NCBI RefSeq assembly: GCF_016745095.1 | Contig: NZ_CP067087.1 | Span: 3,026,501 to 3,090,500, forward strand | Source: Croceicoccus sp. YJ47 | GTDB taxonomy: Bacteria > Pseudomonadota > Alphaproteobacteria > Sphingomonadales > Sphingomonadaceae | Direction: 5' to 3' | Length of the DNA: 64,000 nucleotides | Part shown: one piece after another, positions 22,378-30,695 of the stretch | Numbering within the stretch: the first letter of the stretch is position 1 | How the letters are laid out: each line of letters starts with the position of its first letter | Program-made: the position numbers and the translations under genes | Notes under the pieces: model-generated | What the model saw: only the letters and a program-made list of their open reading frames with translations | What the model was told of the DNA's origin: nothing | Database searches by the model: none

Positions 22378-24605
22378 GCGCTCCCCGGCCGTTTGAAGCT
22401 GAGTGCCTCGCTCCGGCAGAAGCAGCCCTTACCGAAGCTTGTGGCGGCGCGCATGGGATGGCCAGCTTTGAGCTCCGACTGCAGGTATTAGAAGCTGCTT
22501 CGGCTCGCTTTGGCGGCTTTGACCTAGCATCGTATCATGAGGCGTTCGGCATTCGCAGCAAGAGGCGACCTGGGGAGCTGATGGCGCTTGCCGCACCCGT
22601 CGCCAGTGCAATCCAACGATCGCCAATCCATCACGCTCTTGCATTGAGCGCACTTGCTAGGGAATCCTTGCATGAACATAACCGGAAGAACACCGGCGCC
22701 TATCACACAGACTTCCGACTAGCCACGAGGCTGGCGCAGCTGGCAGCGCCAAAACTGACTCATGAAAGCCGGGTGATCGATCCGGCCTGCGGCGCGGGTA
22801 TTCTGTTGGCTGCTCTGACCCACGCGGTGTGCGGCCTAGATCGGGCTAAAGCGGCTGAGTGGCTAGCCCGCGGTGTCAACGCAGCTGACTTGTCGGCCAA
22901 CTCGTTGCGGGCCGCCCTACTGAGCCTGGCGTCCTTTACCGATGATGTCGCCGTCCTCAAAGCCATGAGAGCACGTTGGTATTGCGGCGACAGCCTAATT
23001 GCGGATCGCAAAATCTGGGCGTCCATGTCTCCTGATGGCTTCGATGCCGTGATCGGCAATCCCCCTTGGGAGAAGGTTAAACTGTCTCGGCATGAGTTCC
23101 TAAAATCTTCAGGCACCCAGCGTCACTACGGAGCCCAAATTCATGAAATCGACGAACAGCGCTTCGCCCAAGACCGCGACGAAGTTGCGAGTTATTCACG
23201 TGTCCTGCTCGAGCGCTATCCCGATTTAGGTAACGGCGAACCCGATCTTTATATTGCCTTCACCGACCTCTTTTTTGAGCTCTGCAAACCGAAGGGGATC
23301 GTAGCTGCACTCGTGCCCGGTGGTCTAATTCGCTCCCAAGGCACCCAGGCCATACGCCAGAAGATCATCAATGCGAGCCAGAGCGTGTCCATGTCGATCA
23401 TCGACAATCGCGCTCGGTTCTTTGCGATCGATACACGCTTCAAGTTTCTCGCGGTCGCTCTGGTCAAGGCTGGCTCAGCCAAATGCAAGCGTGAGCCTAT
23501 CCAGCTCTTGCACGAACGCGGCACAGCGAATGGCTTGGAAACGACAGGAGCAGCAACGATCGGCCGCACTGCCTTGGCTTCTGTAAGGGCTGATCTAAGT
23601 TTGCCTGAGGTGCGCAGCGTTGCCGAATGGAAGCTCTTCTGCAAGATCGTAGAGGCAGGCATTCCGTGGGATGAACCGGGCTTTGGCTGGGCGCCAAAGT
23701 TCTGCCGCGAAGTCGATATGACTAAAGAGCGATCGAAATTTCTGAGTCATGCAGGTTCTGGAGCCATGCCACTGATTGAGGGGCGCATGGTCCAGGCTCA
23801 TCGATTTGGTGTGAAAGGGCATGTGTCGGGCACAGGCCGTAGGGCTGTGTGGGACGCCTACCCCATTGGCGGCTCACAGATCTCACCACAGTTTTGGATT
23901 CGCCGCTCGGATATGCCCAAGGCAAGCCAGTATAGGACGGATTTGGTGCGGGTGGGCTTTTGTGACGTTGCGGGTCAAACCAATGAACGTTCGCTGATGG
24001 CCGCCTTGATTCCTCCCGGCGTGGTCTGCGGCAACAAGGTCCCCACGATCCTTTTTCCTGATGACCCTACCGAAGATAGGCTGTTGGTCTGGACAGCAAT
24101 AGCCAACAGCTTTGTCTTCGATTGGATGTTGAGGCGCGTGCTCACAACCACCGTGAATTACTTCCTGCTGCAAAGTGTGCCGCTGCCGAGGCTAGCCATA
24201 GAGGGCTTGCCGTGGAAAAAGCTGGCAAGCGCAGCCCGCGAACTACGAACGATCGACAACGCTGGAGCTTCGCGCGAGACGTATGAACGCATGGCCCAGC
24301 TTCGCGGGGAAATTGATGCTGAAGTGGCCGTAGCCTATGGGTTAGATCTGAAGGACATGGAATTGGTACTGCAAGACTTTCCAATTTTGGATCGAGGCCA
24401 AATTCCACTAAAGGGCGAGGCCAGATCGACGATCACACGAGACAGCGCGTTGGTAGCCGTGGCAAAGCGCGCAGGGGGGAGGTCTACAGTTTGGGCTCGT
24501 CGTGCGGCAGAGGCAAAAGCGCTTGGCGCCCTGGCTTACGTCCCATCGGAACTCGCCTTGGGCGGAGAAGAGATTGAAGAAGGGGGAAGCCAAAGTCATG
24601 GCTAG
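22374..24605 (+). CDS. Eco57I/N6_Mtase-type DNA adenine methyltransferase
   Basis: 743 residues. After a 100-residue helical N-terminus, motif X/I reads GAYHTDFRLATRL and VIDPACGAGILLAAL, and motif IV reads VIGNPPWEKVKLSRHEF, the NPPW catalytic site of gamma-type adenine methyltransferases. The C-terminal 300 residues likely carry target recognition. A fused nuclease domain was not seen, so this is a stand-alone modification enzyme, unlike full type IIG proteins. It overlaps both neighbours. With the D12 enzyme it forms a pair, perhaps methylating the two strands of an asymmetric target. Confidence 0.82.
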   Translation: MSAPRPFEAECLAPAEAALTEACGGAHGMASFELRLQVLEAASARFGGFDLASYHEAFGIRSKRRPGELMALAAPVASAIQRSPIHHALALSALARESLHEHNRKNTGAYHTDFRLATRLAQLAAPKLTHESRVIDPACGAGILLAALTHAVCGLDRAKAAEWLARGVNAADLSANSLRAALLSLASFTDDVAVLKAMRARWYCGDSLIADRKIWASMSPDGFDAVIGNPPWEKVKLSRHEFLKSSGTQRHYGAQIHEIDEQRFAQDRDEVASYSRVLLERYPDLGNGEPDLYIAFTDLFFELCKPKGIVAALVPGGLIRSQGTQAIRQKIINASQSVSMSIIDNRARFFAIDTRFKFLAVALVKAGSAKCKREPIQLLHERGTANGLETTGAATIGRTALASVRADLSLPEVRSVAEWKLFCKIVEAGIPWDEPGFGWAPKFCREVDMTKERSKFLSHAGSGAMPLIEGRMVQAHRFGVKGHVSGTGRRAVWDAYPIGGSQISPQFWIRRSDMPKASQYRTDLVRVGFCDVAGQTNERSLMAALIPPGVVCGNKVPTILFPDDPTEDRLLVWTAIANSFVFDWMLRRVLTTTVNYFLLQSVPLPRLAIEGLPWKKLASAARELRTIDNAGASRETYERMAQLRGEIDAEVAVAYGLDLKDMELVLQDFPILDRGQIPLKGEARSTITRDSALVAVAKRAGGRSTVWARRAAEAKALGALAYVPSELALGGEEIEEGGSQSHG

Positions 24606-25194
24606 CAACGCTTACCAAGTGGCCCGTATTCTGTACAAAGAAATTGTTCCTGGAGACCTCAGGAAGATCCTCGCTCAATCAAATGATGCCGATACAGGTG
24701 GCGGCGCTCGCGATTTTAGGTTTGGCTCGTACGATTTGCTTTTGCCAGTCATCAAGCGGATGTTTCCAAACACGATCAAAGAAAATCGGAAACGTAATGG
24801 ATCTGTAATTCAGATTGACGTGTTCCAGGGGAAGTTCTTCTGGCATAATGTTAGCAACCAGGTTGTCGGCAAAGACTCATTTTTTGAACCGCCAACCGAT
24901 GTGCGCCCCTCGGAAGGGCGCATCGCTCGAGTACATGAGTATGGCTGCTTCGATACCAGCCGTGTCCCCAGTGGGGGCGCTGGCAACCGGGTTTTGCTGT
25001 TGTTGATCCAGCTAACTGACGGATCAGTATGGCCTTATTATGCTGAGGAAAAGACGCTCCGCACGCCGGGGGTTTGGGACCCCGTGGTGGCTAAAGAAAT
25101 CTTGGACTGCTTGGACGCCGTGCGTCCCAGTAACCGTGCCGTAATCGGATACAGGGATTTCACTAATGCGGGTCGTTACTGCAATGGCAAGTGA
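24598..25194 (+). CDS. Unknown third restriction subunit (198 aa)
   Basis: A soluble protein of 198 residues, not assignable by eye. Visible features are FRFGSYDLLLPVIKRMFP, IQIDVFQGKFFWHNVSNQ, VLLLLIQLTDGSVWPYYAEE and a C-terminal YRDFTNAGRYCNGK, giving alternating strands and helices with several aromatics. The ATG at 24598 overlaps the methyltransferase by 8 nt and the McrB gene overlaps its 3' end, so it is an integral part of the operon. BsuMI has an extra small restriction gene in the same place, so this could be a subunit needed for cleavage or recognition; that is inference. Confidence 0.6.
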   Translation: MASNAYQVARILYKEIVPGDLRKILAQSNDADTGGGARDFRFGSYDLLLPVIKRMFPNTIKENRKRNGSVIQIDVFQGKFFWHNVSNQVVGKDSFFEPPTDVRPSEGRIARVHEYGCFDTSRVPSGGAGNRVLLLLIQLTDGSVWPYYAEEKTLRTPGVWDPVVAKEILDCLDAVRPSNRAVIGYRDFTNAGRYCNGK

Positions 25195-26320
25195 TGATTG
25201 CCGGCAGGCCTTAAAGCTTCTCGCGCGCTCGCGAAACGTACTGGTGTCAGGCGCGCCGGGAACTGGTAAATCGAGGCTCTTGGCAGAAGTTGCGCTGGCC
25301 TTTGAGACAGCCTTTGGCTTAGCCCCTGCAGGGGGGCCGCCTCAACACAACCCTGTTGGAGGCATCCCCATCCCACCTGCGGCAGGTGGGACTGCCCATG
25401 AAATTCCGGCTCCCACCAAGATGAACCGAAAGGTTTTTCGAACAGTATTTCACCAGAACTCTAAATACCGCGATTTTGTTTCTGGCATCACGCCGGCAGT
25501 TAATAAGACTGCAGGAAGTCCAGATTTCGTAATCGTTAAAGGTACTTTATATCGAGCTAGCGAACATGCCAAGGTTGCCAATGGGGCTGCGCTCTTAATC
25601 ATCGATGAGATCAATCGAGGGCCTGCTGTGCAAGTATTTGGTGGCGCCATTGTGGCCATCGAATCTGACAAACGATTGGCCGCTGATGGCTCTAGGCGGG
25701 CCGAAACCCAGTTTTTTGAGATCCTTGATCCAGTCAGCGGCGATGTGATTGAGTACGCTTTGCCCCACGACCTATACATCTTGGCAGCGATGAACCAGGC
25801 AGACGCCTCTGTTGAGCCTCTCGATGTAGCGTTTTTGCGCCGTTGGGAGCCGTTGCGGCTGGAACCCGATGAAAAAACTTTGAGAGCCTACTACGGCCTT
25901 GGAGCGAAGGGCGCACATGCGCTGCCCGAGGAACCTGTCAACTCGGCTGATGCTTTGGAAGCTTCAGTAAGAGCGTGGGTCGCTGTCAACGAGCAAATCG
26001 CCCTCGGCAGAGGCCCTGAGTTCCAGATCGGCCATGGCGTACTCATGTCGGACGTGAAGCCTCAGGCACTGTCTTTGAACGAAGCTTTGGGGATGCTTTG
26101 TGTTGGATGGGCCAAAGTGCGGGCCCACATCGAAGAGGTATTCTTCGGCGATACCCGAGGAATTGCTGCCACCCTCAACGCGTTGGATGGCCCGCTCTTC
26201 AATCCCTTTAAATTCAGCGAGACAACTTTTGCCGACGACCTGCGGTTCCGGCTTGAAGGCCCTACAAACTTCAACGAGGAAAACATCTATGCGGCCCTCA
26301 GGGCCTTTGCGAGGGGGTAG
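25184..26320 (+). CDS. McrB-like AAA+ NTPase
   Basis: About 378 residues. Walker A is VLVSGAPGTGKSRLL (near residue 30), Walker B ALLIIDEINRGPAVQVFGG, and the McrB-type signature reads LAAMNQADASVEPLDVAFLRRW (MNxxD). McrB hexamers use GTP to move along DNA and switch on the McrC nuclease; here the partner follows immediately. There is no N-terminal modified-base-binding domain, so target choice must come from elsewhere, perhaps the 198-residue protein. An earlier ATG at 25166 is possible. MoxR-type chaperone is the alternative, made unlikely by the McrC neighbour. Confidence 0.82.
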   Translation: MASDDCRQALKLLARSRNVLVSGAPGTGKSRLLAEVALAFETAFGLAPAGGPPQHNPVGGIPIPPAAGGTAHEIPAPTKMNRKVFRTVFHQNSKYRDFVSGITPAVNKTAGSPDFVIVKGTLYRASEHAKVANGAALLIIDEINRGPAVQVFGGAIVAIESDKRLAADGSRRAETQFFEILDPVSGDVIEYALPHDLYILAAMNQADASVEPLDVAFLRRWEPLRLEPDEKTLRAYYGLGAKGAHALPEEPVNSADALEASVRAWVAVNEQIALGRGPEFQIGHGVLMSDVKPQALSLNEALGMLCVGWAKVRAHIEEVFFGDTRGIAATLNALDGPLFNPFKFSETTFADDLRFRLEGPTNFNEENIYAALRAFARG

Positions 26321-26323
26321 CGT

Positions 26324-27628
26324 TTGGCGCACACTCGCATTCGGTTGTCGCTTGTAGAATATGGCTCACCAGTCGATCTGAGTCATGAGATCGCAGCATC
26401 TGTCGGCGTGGATCGCACCAAAGCGAACAGCCTGCTGACTGACGCAGGTGCCCGCGCTGCTTCAAGCCTTGGGTTAAATTACAACCCAATCAGTGTGGAT
26501 GGTAAGGGTGCGCGAGCCATCGACTTTGCAGGTCTCATCCGCTTGGCCCCCTCTGTCGAATTGGAAGTGGCACCGAAATTCTTGGGGCTTGATGAAGCCG
26601 ACTCTGCTTGGCGAGAGGACTTTTTCTTTCTCTCCACACTTTCCCGGCATGGCTTCCGGTTGGCCACAGAGCGCTTGTCAGCTGCAAGTGGCGCACCTCG
26701 TGACCTTTCCACTTTGGTGGCCAGATCGATCACGAGCATGTACGATTCGCGGAAGCGAAGACCTCTCCGCAGTTACCGCAGGGTCAAGGAGGCTGACTTC
26801 TTTATTGATGGGGATCCAGATCCATTGGACCTCATTTTTCCTTCGCCTGATGGTTTCGAACAGGAGCTAACCCGCTTTGATCGGCGCAACGGGTGGAACG
26901 CCGACATTGTGGCCGCCGCTAGAGAGCTACTGCCCGAGGTGAGCGACCCATCAGTTGTCAGCGCTTTGGTGCGACTGATTGAAGATTTGTCCCCACAGAA
27001 CACTCCAAGCAATCGCCGAAAGCCGATTCCAGCAAGGCACCGGGCCTGGAAGCCGCTGCACGAGCTCTCAGTCGACGTGCTTGGAGGCCTTGGAATTAGC
27101 TACAAGCAAGGCAGCGCACATGCCCCTGGCTATCTCGTCAGCACTTGGCGTGTTTGGGAGGACCTGTTGACGCTGGCAACGCGAATGGGCTTTGGTCGTT
27201 CAGCTGTTATGCCGCAAAAGGGCTTCCAACTAGGCACTAAGACCAATTTCAGCACAGGCAAAGTGAGCAAACTATCAGTTTATCCTGACTGCGTGCTTTT
27301 GGCTGATGGTTCTAGGCCTACCATGCTATTGGACGCCAAATATAAAGGTCACGTAGAAAAGAGCCAGCTTCGTATTAGCGAGGCTGATATCTACGAATCT
27401 CTGGCGTTCTCGCGAGCCACGGGCTGTAACCTTGTGGTGCTCGCTTATCCCGCTCAGCCAAACGAACCACCTCGACCTGTTGGCACATGCGTTGTTTTCG
27501 AACGGGCCTTGGTTGATGACGTGCACATTGTGGGTATAGAGATCGAAGGTAGATTTATCTCCAGAAAGGGAGCCCTACGGGAGTTCTCTGTCAACGTGTC
27601 TGCAGGCATTGCCGGACTATTCCTTTAA
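26324..27628 (+). CDS. McrC-like nuclease subunit
   Basis: 434 residues from a TTG start 3 nt after the McrB-like stop. An N-terminal McrC domain (GLIRLAPSVELEVAPKFLG) is followed by helices and a C-terminal PD-(D/E)xK nuclease with SVYPDCVLLADGSRPTMLLD then AKYKG, giving Asp...Asp-x-Lys. It cuts DNA when activated by the McrB-like motor. The last gene of the RM operon; GC content drops here as in the other members. No hairpin terminator is evident within 60 bp downstream. Confidence 0.82.
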   Translation: MAHTRIRLSLVEYGSPVDLSHEIAASVGVDRTKANSLLTDAGARAASSLGLNYNPISVDGKGARAIDFAGLIRLAPSVELEVAPKFLGLDEADSAWREDFFFLSTLSRHGFRLATERLSAASGAPRDLSTLVARSITSMYDSRKRRPLRSYRRVKEADFFIDGDPDPLDLIFPSPDGFEQELTRFDRRNGWNADIVAAARELLPEVSDPSVVSALVRLIEDLSPQNTPSNRRKPIPARHRAWKPLHELSVDVLGGLGISYKQGSAHAPGYLVSTWRVWEDLLTLATRMGFGRSAVMPQKGFQLGTKTNFSTGKVSKLSVYPDCVLLADGSRPTMLLDAKYKGHVEKSQLRISEADIYESLAFSRATGCNLVVLAYPAQPNEPPRPVGTCVVFERALVDDVHIVGIEIEGRFISRKGALREFSVNVSAGIAGLFL

Positions 27629-27706
27629 AACAGAGTATATGAGTACGAGTCTTCAGGCGTCCGTCAAATTGTCCTAGCCCAGCTGGTGCGTTTCCCCTAT
27701 GTTCCA

Positions 27707-27949
27707 ATGAGAAACGTGACGGATGCGATTATGGCGAACCTAGAGACTGAAAGCGCCCAGACGCCCGGATCTCTCAAGTGGGAAGGACTGTCTGAAATTG
27801 ATCAGGCAATCCGCGACAACAGCTTGATGGAGTATCGGATCAAGAAGTCTTGGGCCGACCCCTGGGCGCGCAGTCTGACGATAGCGGTCCTAGTCGTCAT
27901 TGCGGCTGGTTTTTCGTACTTGGCTGGCGCGTCTTTCGGACTGTGGTGA
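27707..27949 (+). CDS. Small single-membrane-segment protein (80 aa)
   Basis: MRNVTDAIMANLETESAQ..., ending in a hydrophobic helix (LTIAVLVVIAAGFSYLAGAS) about 45-65 residues in, so probably an inner-membrane protein with a soluble N-terminus. No family recognised and no strong ribosome site; other starts (GTG 27686, ATG 27731) are possible. It lies directly next to the end of traG, where F-like elements carry entry-exclusion genes, but such a role is only a guess from position. Confidence 0.45.
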   Translation: MRNVTDAIMANLETESAQTPGSLKWEGLSEIDQAIRDNSLMEYRIKKSWADPWARSLTIAVLVVIAAGFSYLAGASFGLW

Positions 27950-27966
27950 CCGTTGCAGGTCACCAC
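27943..27966. terminator. Palindrome joining the ends of the 80-aa gene and traG
   Basis: GTGGTGACC and GGTCACCAC are perfect 9-bp arms around GTTGCA. Both convergent stop codons lie inside it. No T-run follows, so it may block or stabilise both transcripts. Confidence 0.6.
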
Positions 27967-30662
27967 TCCTTCACATCATCCGCTGCTTCTGCACTTGCAC
28001 CTTGGGCTCCCTCGGTGATCGCGTCCAGACGTCCCCTAGAGCCGGTAATCTTTTGGCGACCAGCCGCCTGAGCCCTTTGCACCTCTTCATGAAGATCGCC
28101 GGCACCTACGCGAGGCACTGAACCGGAGCCCCCGCCGCCGGTCTGTGCCCGGCCGCGCACTGAGCCTGCGCTTAAGATAGCCGTTCGGGATACGGGCAGT
28201 CCGGGGGCGAGTACGAGACGATCGTCGATTCCGTCGCGAAGTCGCTCTGCATAGCTTTCAATGAACTTTGCCTGCAATGCTTGGCCTTCCGGGCTGAGCT
28301 GGAAAGTGACGTCGTCGAACCGCGCAGTGCCGTAGAAATCGCGGTTGCTCTCGATCTCGGCCAGACCCCATTCTCGGTAGGCCTGCGACAGATTGAGGCT
28401 GCCTGCAGCGCTGTTTCCTTCGAAGAATGACGCCTGGCTTTCGAGCCGGTTGGCGAGCTCCTCAGCTCGGCGTGCCTCCCGGCTGTAGCTCTGCGCTTCG
28501 GTCAGCGATGCGCTCATGCCACTCGCGGTGCTCGAGATTGACGAGCTTGATGAGGTACTGACCGAGCGGATGAACCCATCGCGGGTGCTCGACCAATTGC
28601 GGCTGTCAGACATCTGGGACAGGCTCCCAAAGATCCGGGAACGGTCTTCGGACGCGATGCCGATGTCGCTGTCGGTCCATGTGCGTGTCCCACCGCCCTT
28701 CAGGCCGACGTTGGCCGAAGCTACTCCATTTGAAATGCCCGCTTTGGCGCCGGCCTCGCCACCCAGGAACCAGGCGGTAGAGATGTCATCGGCGGCCCTG
28801 CGCGACAGCCCGAATTGTCGCTGCAGACTGGTCGATGCCTGATCGACCTCGCTGAATGCGGTCTGGATGCTGTCCGAATTCGAGGTGCCGGTCGCGCTCT
28901 CGAAGGATGCGCCTCGGCTGAACTGGTCCCTGAGTTCGCGGAACTTCGTCACGGCGCTAGTCGTCGATTCCGTCGCGACATTCGCATAGGTCTCGCTGTT
29001 GGCGCGGGCCTGCGATGCCATCGTCGAAAGGCGCGCCGTGAACTCCTGGCCCAGCGTCGGCGTGAAGGGATAGCTGGAATTCGGGATCTGGTCGTAGCTG
29101 CCGTCCGGAAAGCTCGTGGTCATTGCCCCGGTGTCGCTGAAGGTCCGAGTCTGCGGCGCGCCGTACGTGAAGCTCGGCGCGATCGTGCCTTGTGCAAACT
29201 GGCGGGTGAGGACGCTCGAGTTTTCGAAGCTGGTGTTGCCGAGCGAGACATTGCCGGTGCTCGCCTCCCGGGCAGCTTCCTCGACCGCGTTCTGGCTCGG
29301 GTTGAGGTAGCTCGTGGCATGGTGGGAAATCGCCATGGCGCCCTTGGCCACACCCCCTGCCAAGAACGGCACCGATGCGATGAGATAGCCTGCCAGCAGA
29401 CCGATATCGCTGTTGACGTCGGCCATGCCGGTAAAGCTCGCCAGGCTGAGGCCGTTGCTGCCCGTGACCGCGCTCATGTCAGCCGCGCCCTTGTACATCA
29501 GCATCATGTGGAGGATCACGAACAGGGGTCCCCAGGCCGCGAGATAGAAGAAGCCCGTCACGTAGCCCTTGAGTGCGACAGGCCCGGTCTTGGGAAGCAG
29601 GAACAGGGGAAACAGGACCGGGAAGAGGGCGTAGAACAGCACGGTCAGCACGACGTTCAGGAGCGGGACCCACTTCATCGCGTTGCTCGCAATCGAGCCA
29701 TAGGTCCGCTCGGTCTGAATGTCGGCGCGGGTCTGGGCGTAGACGTCGACATTGCCCGCGCCGCTGGTGCCGGACATTGAATGCATGGCCTGGCTCATCG
29801 CGTTGATTGTCAGCGTCTGCTTGAAGATTTCGGTCGCGTTGGCCGAGACGCCGGTCAGGTACTGATAGGCCACCGGCAGGTCGGCAAAGAGCTTCGCCTT
29901 GGCGAGCGCGGCCGTCTGGTTGGGGTAAAGTTGACGGCCAAACACCGATCCCATCGCATCGACGAGGCCAGCCCACTGCGCATTGAGCGTGTCATAGGCC
30001 TCGCGGCAGGTCACGATGTTCGAGCTCACCTGGCCTGAAGTGGCATCCCGGGTCAGGAACCGCTGCGCGCGCGCCTGACTGCCCGGCGCGATCGTCGCCC
30101 AGATGTCGCCGGTTTCCGCCAGCTCCTTCATCGAGTAGCGGCCGAGCAGAACGTCGTAGAACACGCATTGCCGGAAATGCTCGTCGAGATTGGCAGCAAA
30201 CTCCGGATCGGAAATCCGCAAGGACCGGGTCGCATCGTAGAGCCGGGCGCCGTAGATCATGCCGTTCTTAGAATAGTTGAGATCGCCGGGCAGGCCGAAC
30301 ACAACTTCTGCCGAGCCCGTCAGATAGTCGCCGACCTGGCTGGTAAAGCTCGCCATCAACGCAAGACCCAACGGCACGTTGCTGACATTGGCCGGGGCAA
30401 GGCTCGGGTTGAGCCGGTCGGTCACATGGACATCGAGCCGCGGCACCATGAGGCAGGAGTAGATGAGCGTTGCGCCGAGGAACCAGTTGATCCAGGCGCG
30501 CCAGTCCTGATTGAACGCGAGGGTCAGGGCGGACAAGCCCAGCCCCATTACCATCACCACCTGGAGCAGGCTCTTGTAGCCCCCGTTGCCGGTCCAGGCG
30601 GCGACCGCCTGGAAGACGTTGACCAGATAGTCCCCGCCGCCGACCGTGAATATCTCGACCAT
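27960..30662 (-). CDS. traG: TraG, mating-pair stabilisation and channel protein
   Basis: 900 residues, close to F TraG (938). The N-terminus carries several membrane segments (LLQVVMVMGLGLSALTLAF, AWINWFLGATLIYSCLM and others up to about residue 450). The long C-terminal half is periplasmic/cytoplasmic, rich in Ser/Thr/Gln and predicted coiled helix (SREARRAEELANRLESQ). TraG works with TraN to hold mating cells together and with TraA in pilus assembly. It is the last gene of the leftward tra operon, 33 nt after traH. Confidence 0.9.
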   Translation of the reverse strand: MVEIFTVGGGDYLVNVFQAVAAWTGNGGYKSLLQVVMVMGLGLSALTLAFNQDWRAWINWFLGATLIYSCLMVPRLDVHVTDRLNPSLAPANVSNVPLGLALMASFTSQVGDYLTGSAEVVFGLPGDLNYSKNGMIYGARLYDATRSLRISDPEFAANLDEHFRQCVFYDVLLGRYSMKELAETGDIWATIAPGSQARAQRFLTRDATSGQVSSNIVTCREAYDTLNAQWAGLVDAMGSVFGRQLYPNQTAALAKAKLFADLPVAYQYLTGVSANATEIFKQTLTINAMSQAMHSMSGTSGAGNVDVYAQTRADIQTERTYGSIASNAMKWVPLLNVVLTVLFYALFPVLFPLFLLPKTGPVALKGYVTGFFYLAAWGPLFVILHMMLMYKGAADMSAVTGSNGLSLASFTGMADVNSDIGLLAGYLIASVPFLAGGVAKGAMAISHHATSYLNPSQNAVEEAAREASTGNVSLGNTSFENSSVLTRQFAQGTIAPSFTYGAPQTRTFSDTGAMTTSFPDGSYDQIPNSSYPFTPTLGQEFTARLSTMASQARANSETYANVATESTTSAVTKFRELRDQFSRGASFESATGTSNSDSIQTAFSEVDQASTSLQRQFGLSRRAADDISTAWFLGGEAGAKAGISNGVASANVGLKGGGTRTWTDSDIGIASEDRSRIFGSLSQMSDSRNWSSTRDGFIRSVSTSSSSSISSTASGMSASLTEAQSYSREARRAEELANRLESQASFFEGNSAAGSLNLSQAYREWGLAEIESNRDFYGTARFDDVTFQLSPEGQALQAKFIESYAERLRDGIDDRLVLAPGLPVSRTAILSAGSVRGRAQTGGGGSGSVPRVGAGDLHEEVQRAQAAGRQKITGSRGRLDAITEGAQGASAEAADDVKEW

Positions 30663-30695
30663 GTCTGTTGTCCCGCCTGGATGTGGTTGGTTCGG

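Noticed and set aside
25184-26320. MoxR-type chaperone ATPase
   Set aside because: The MNxxD signature and the immediate McrC-like partner favour McrB.
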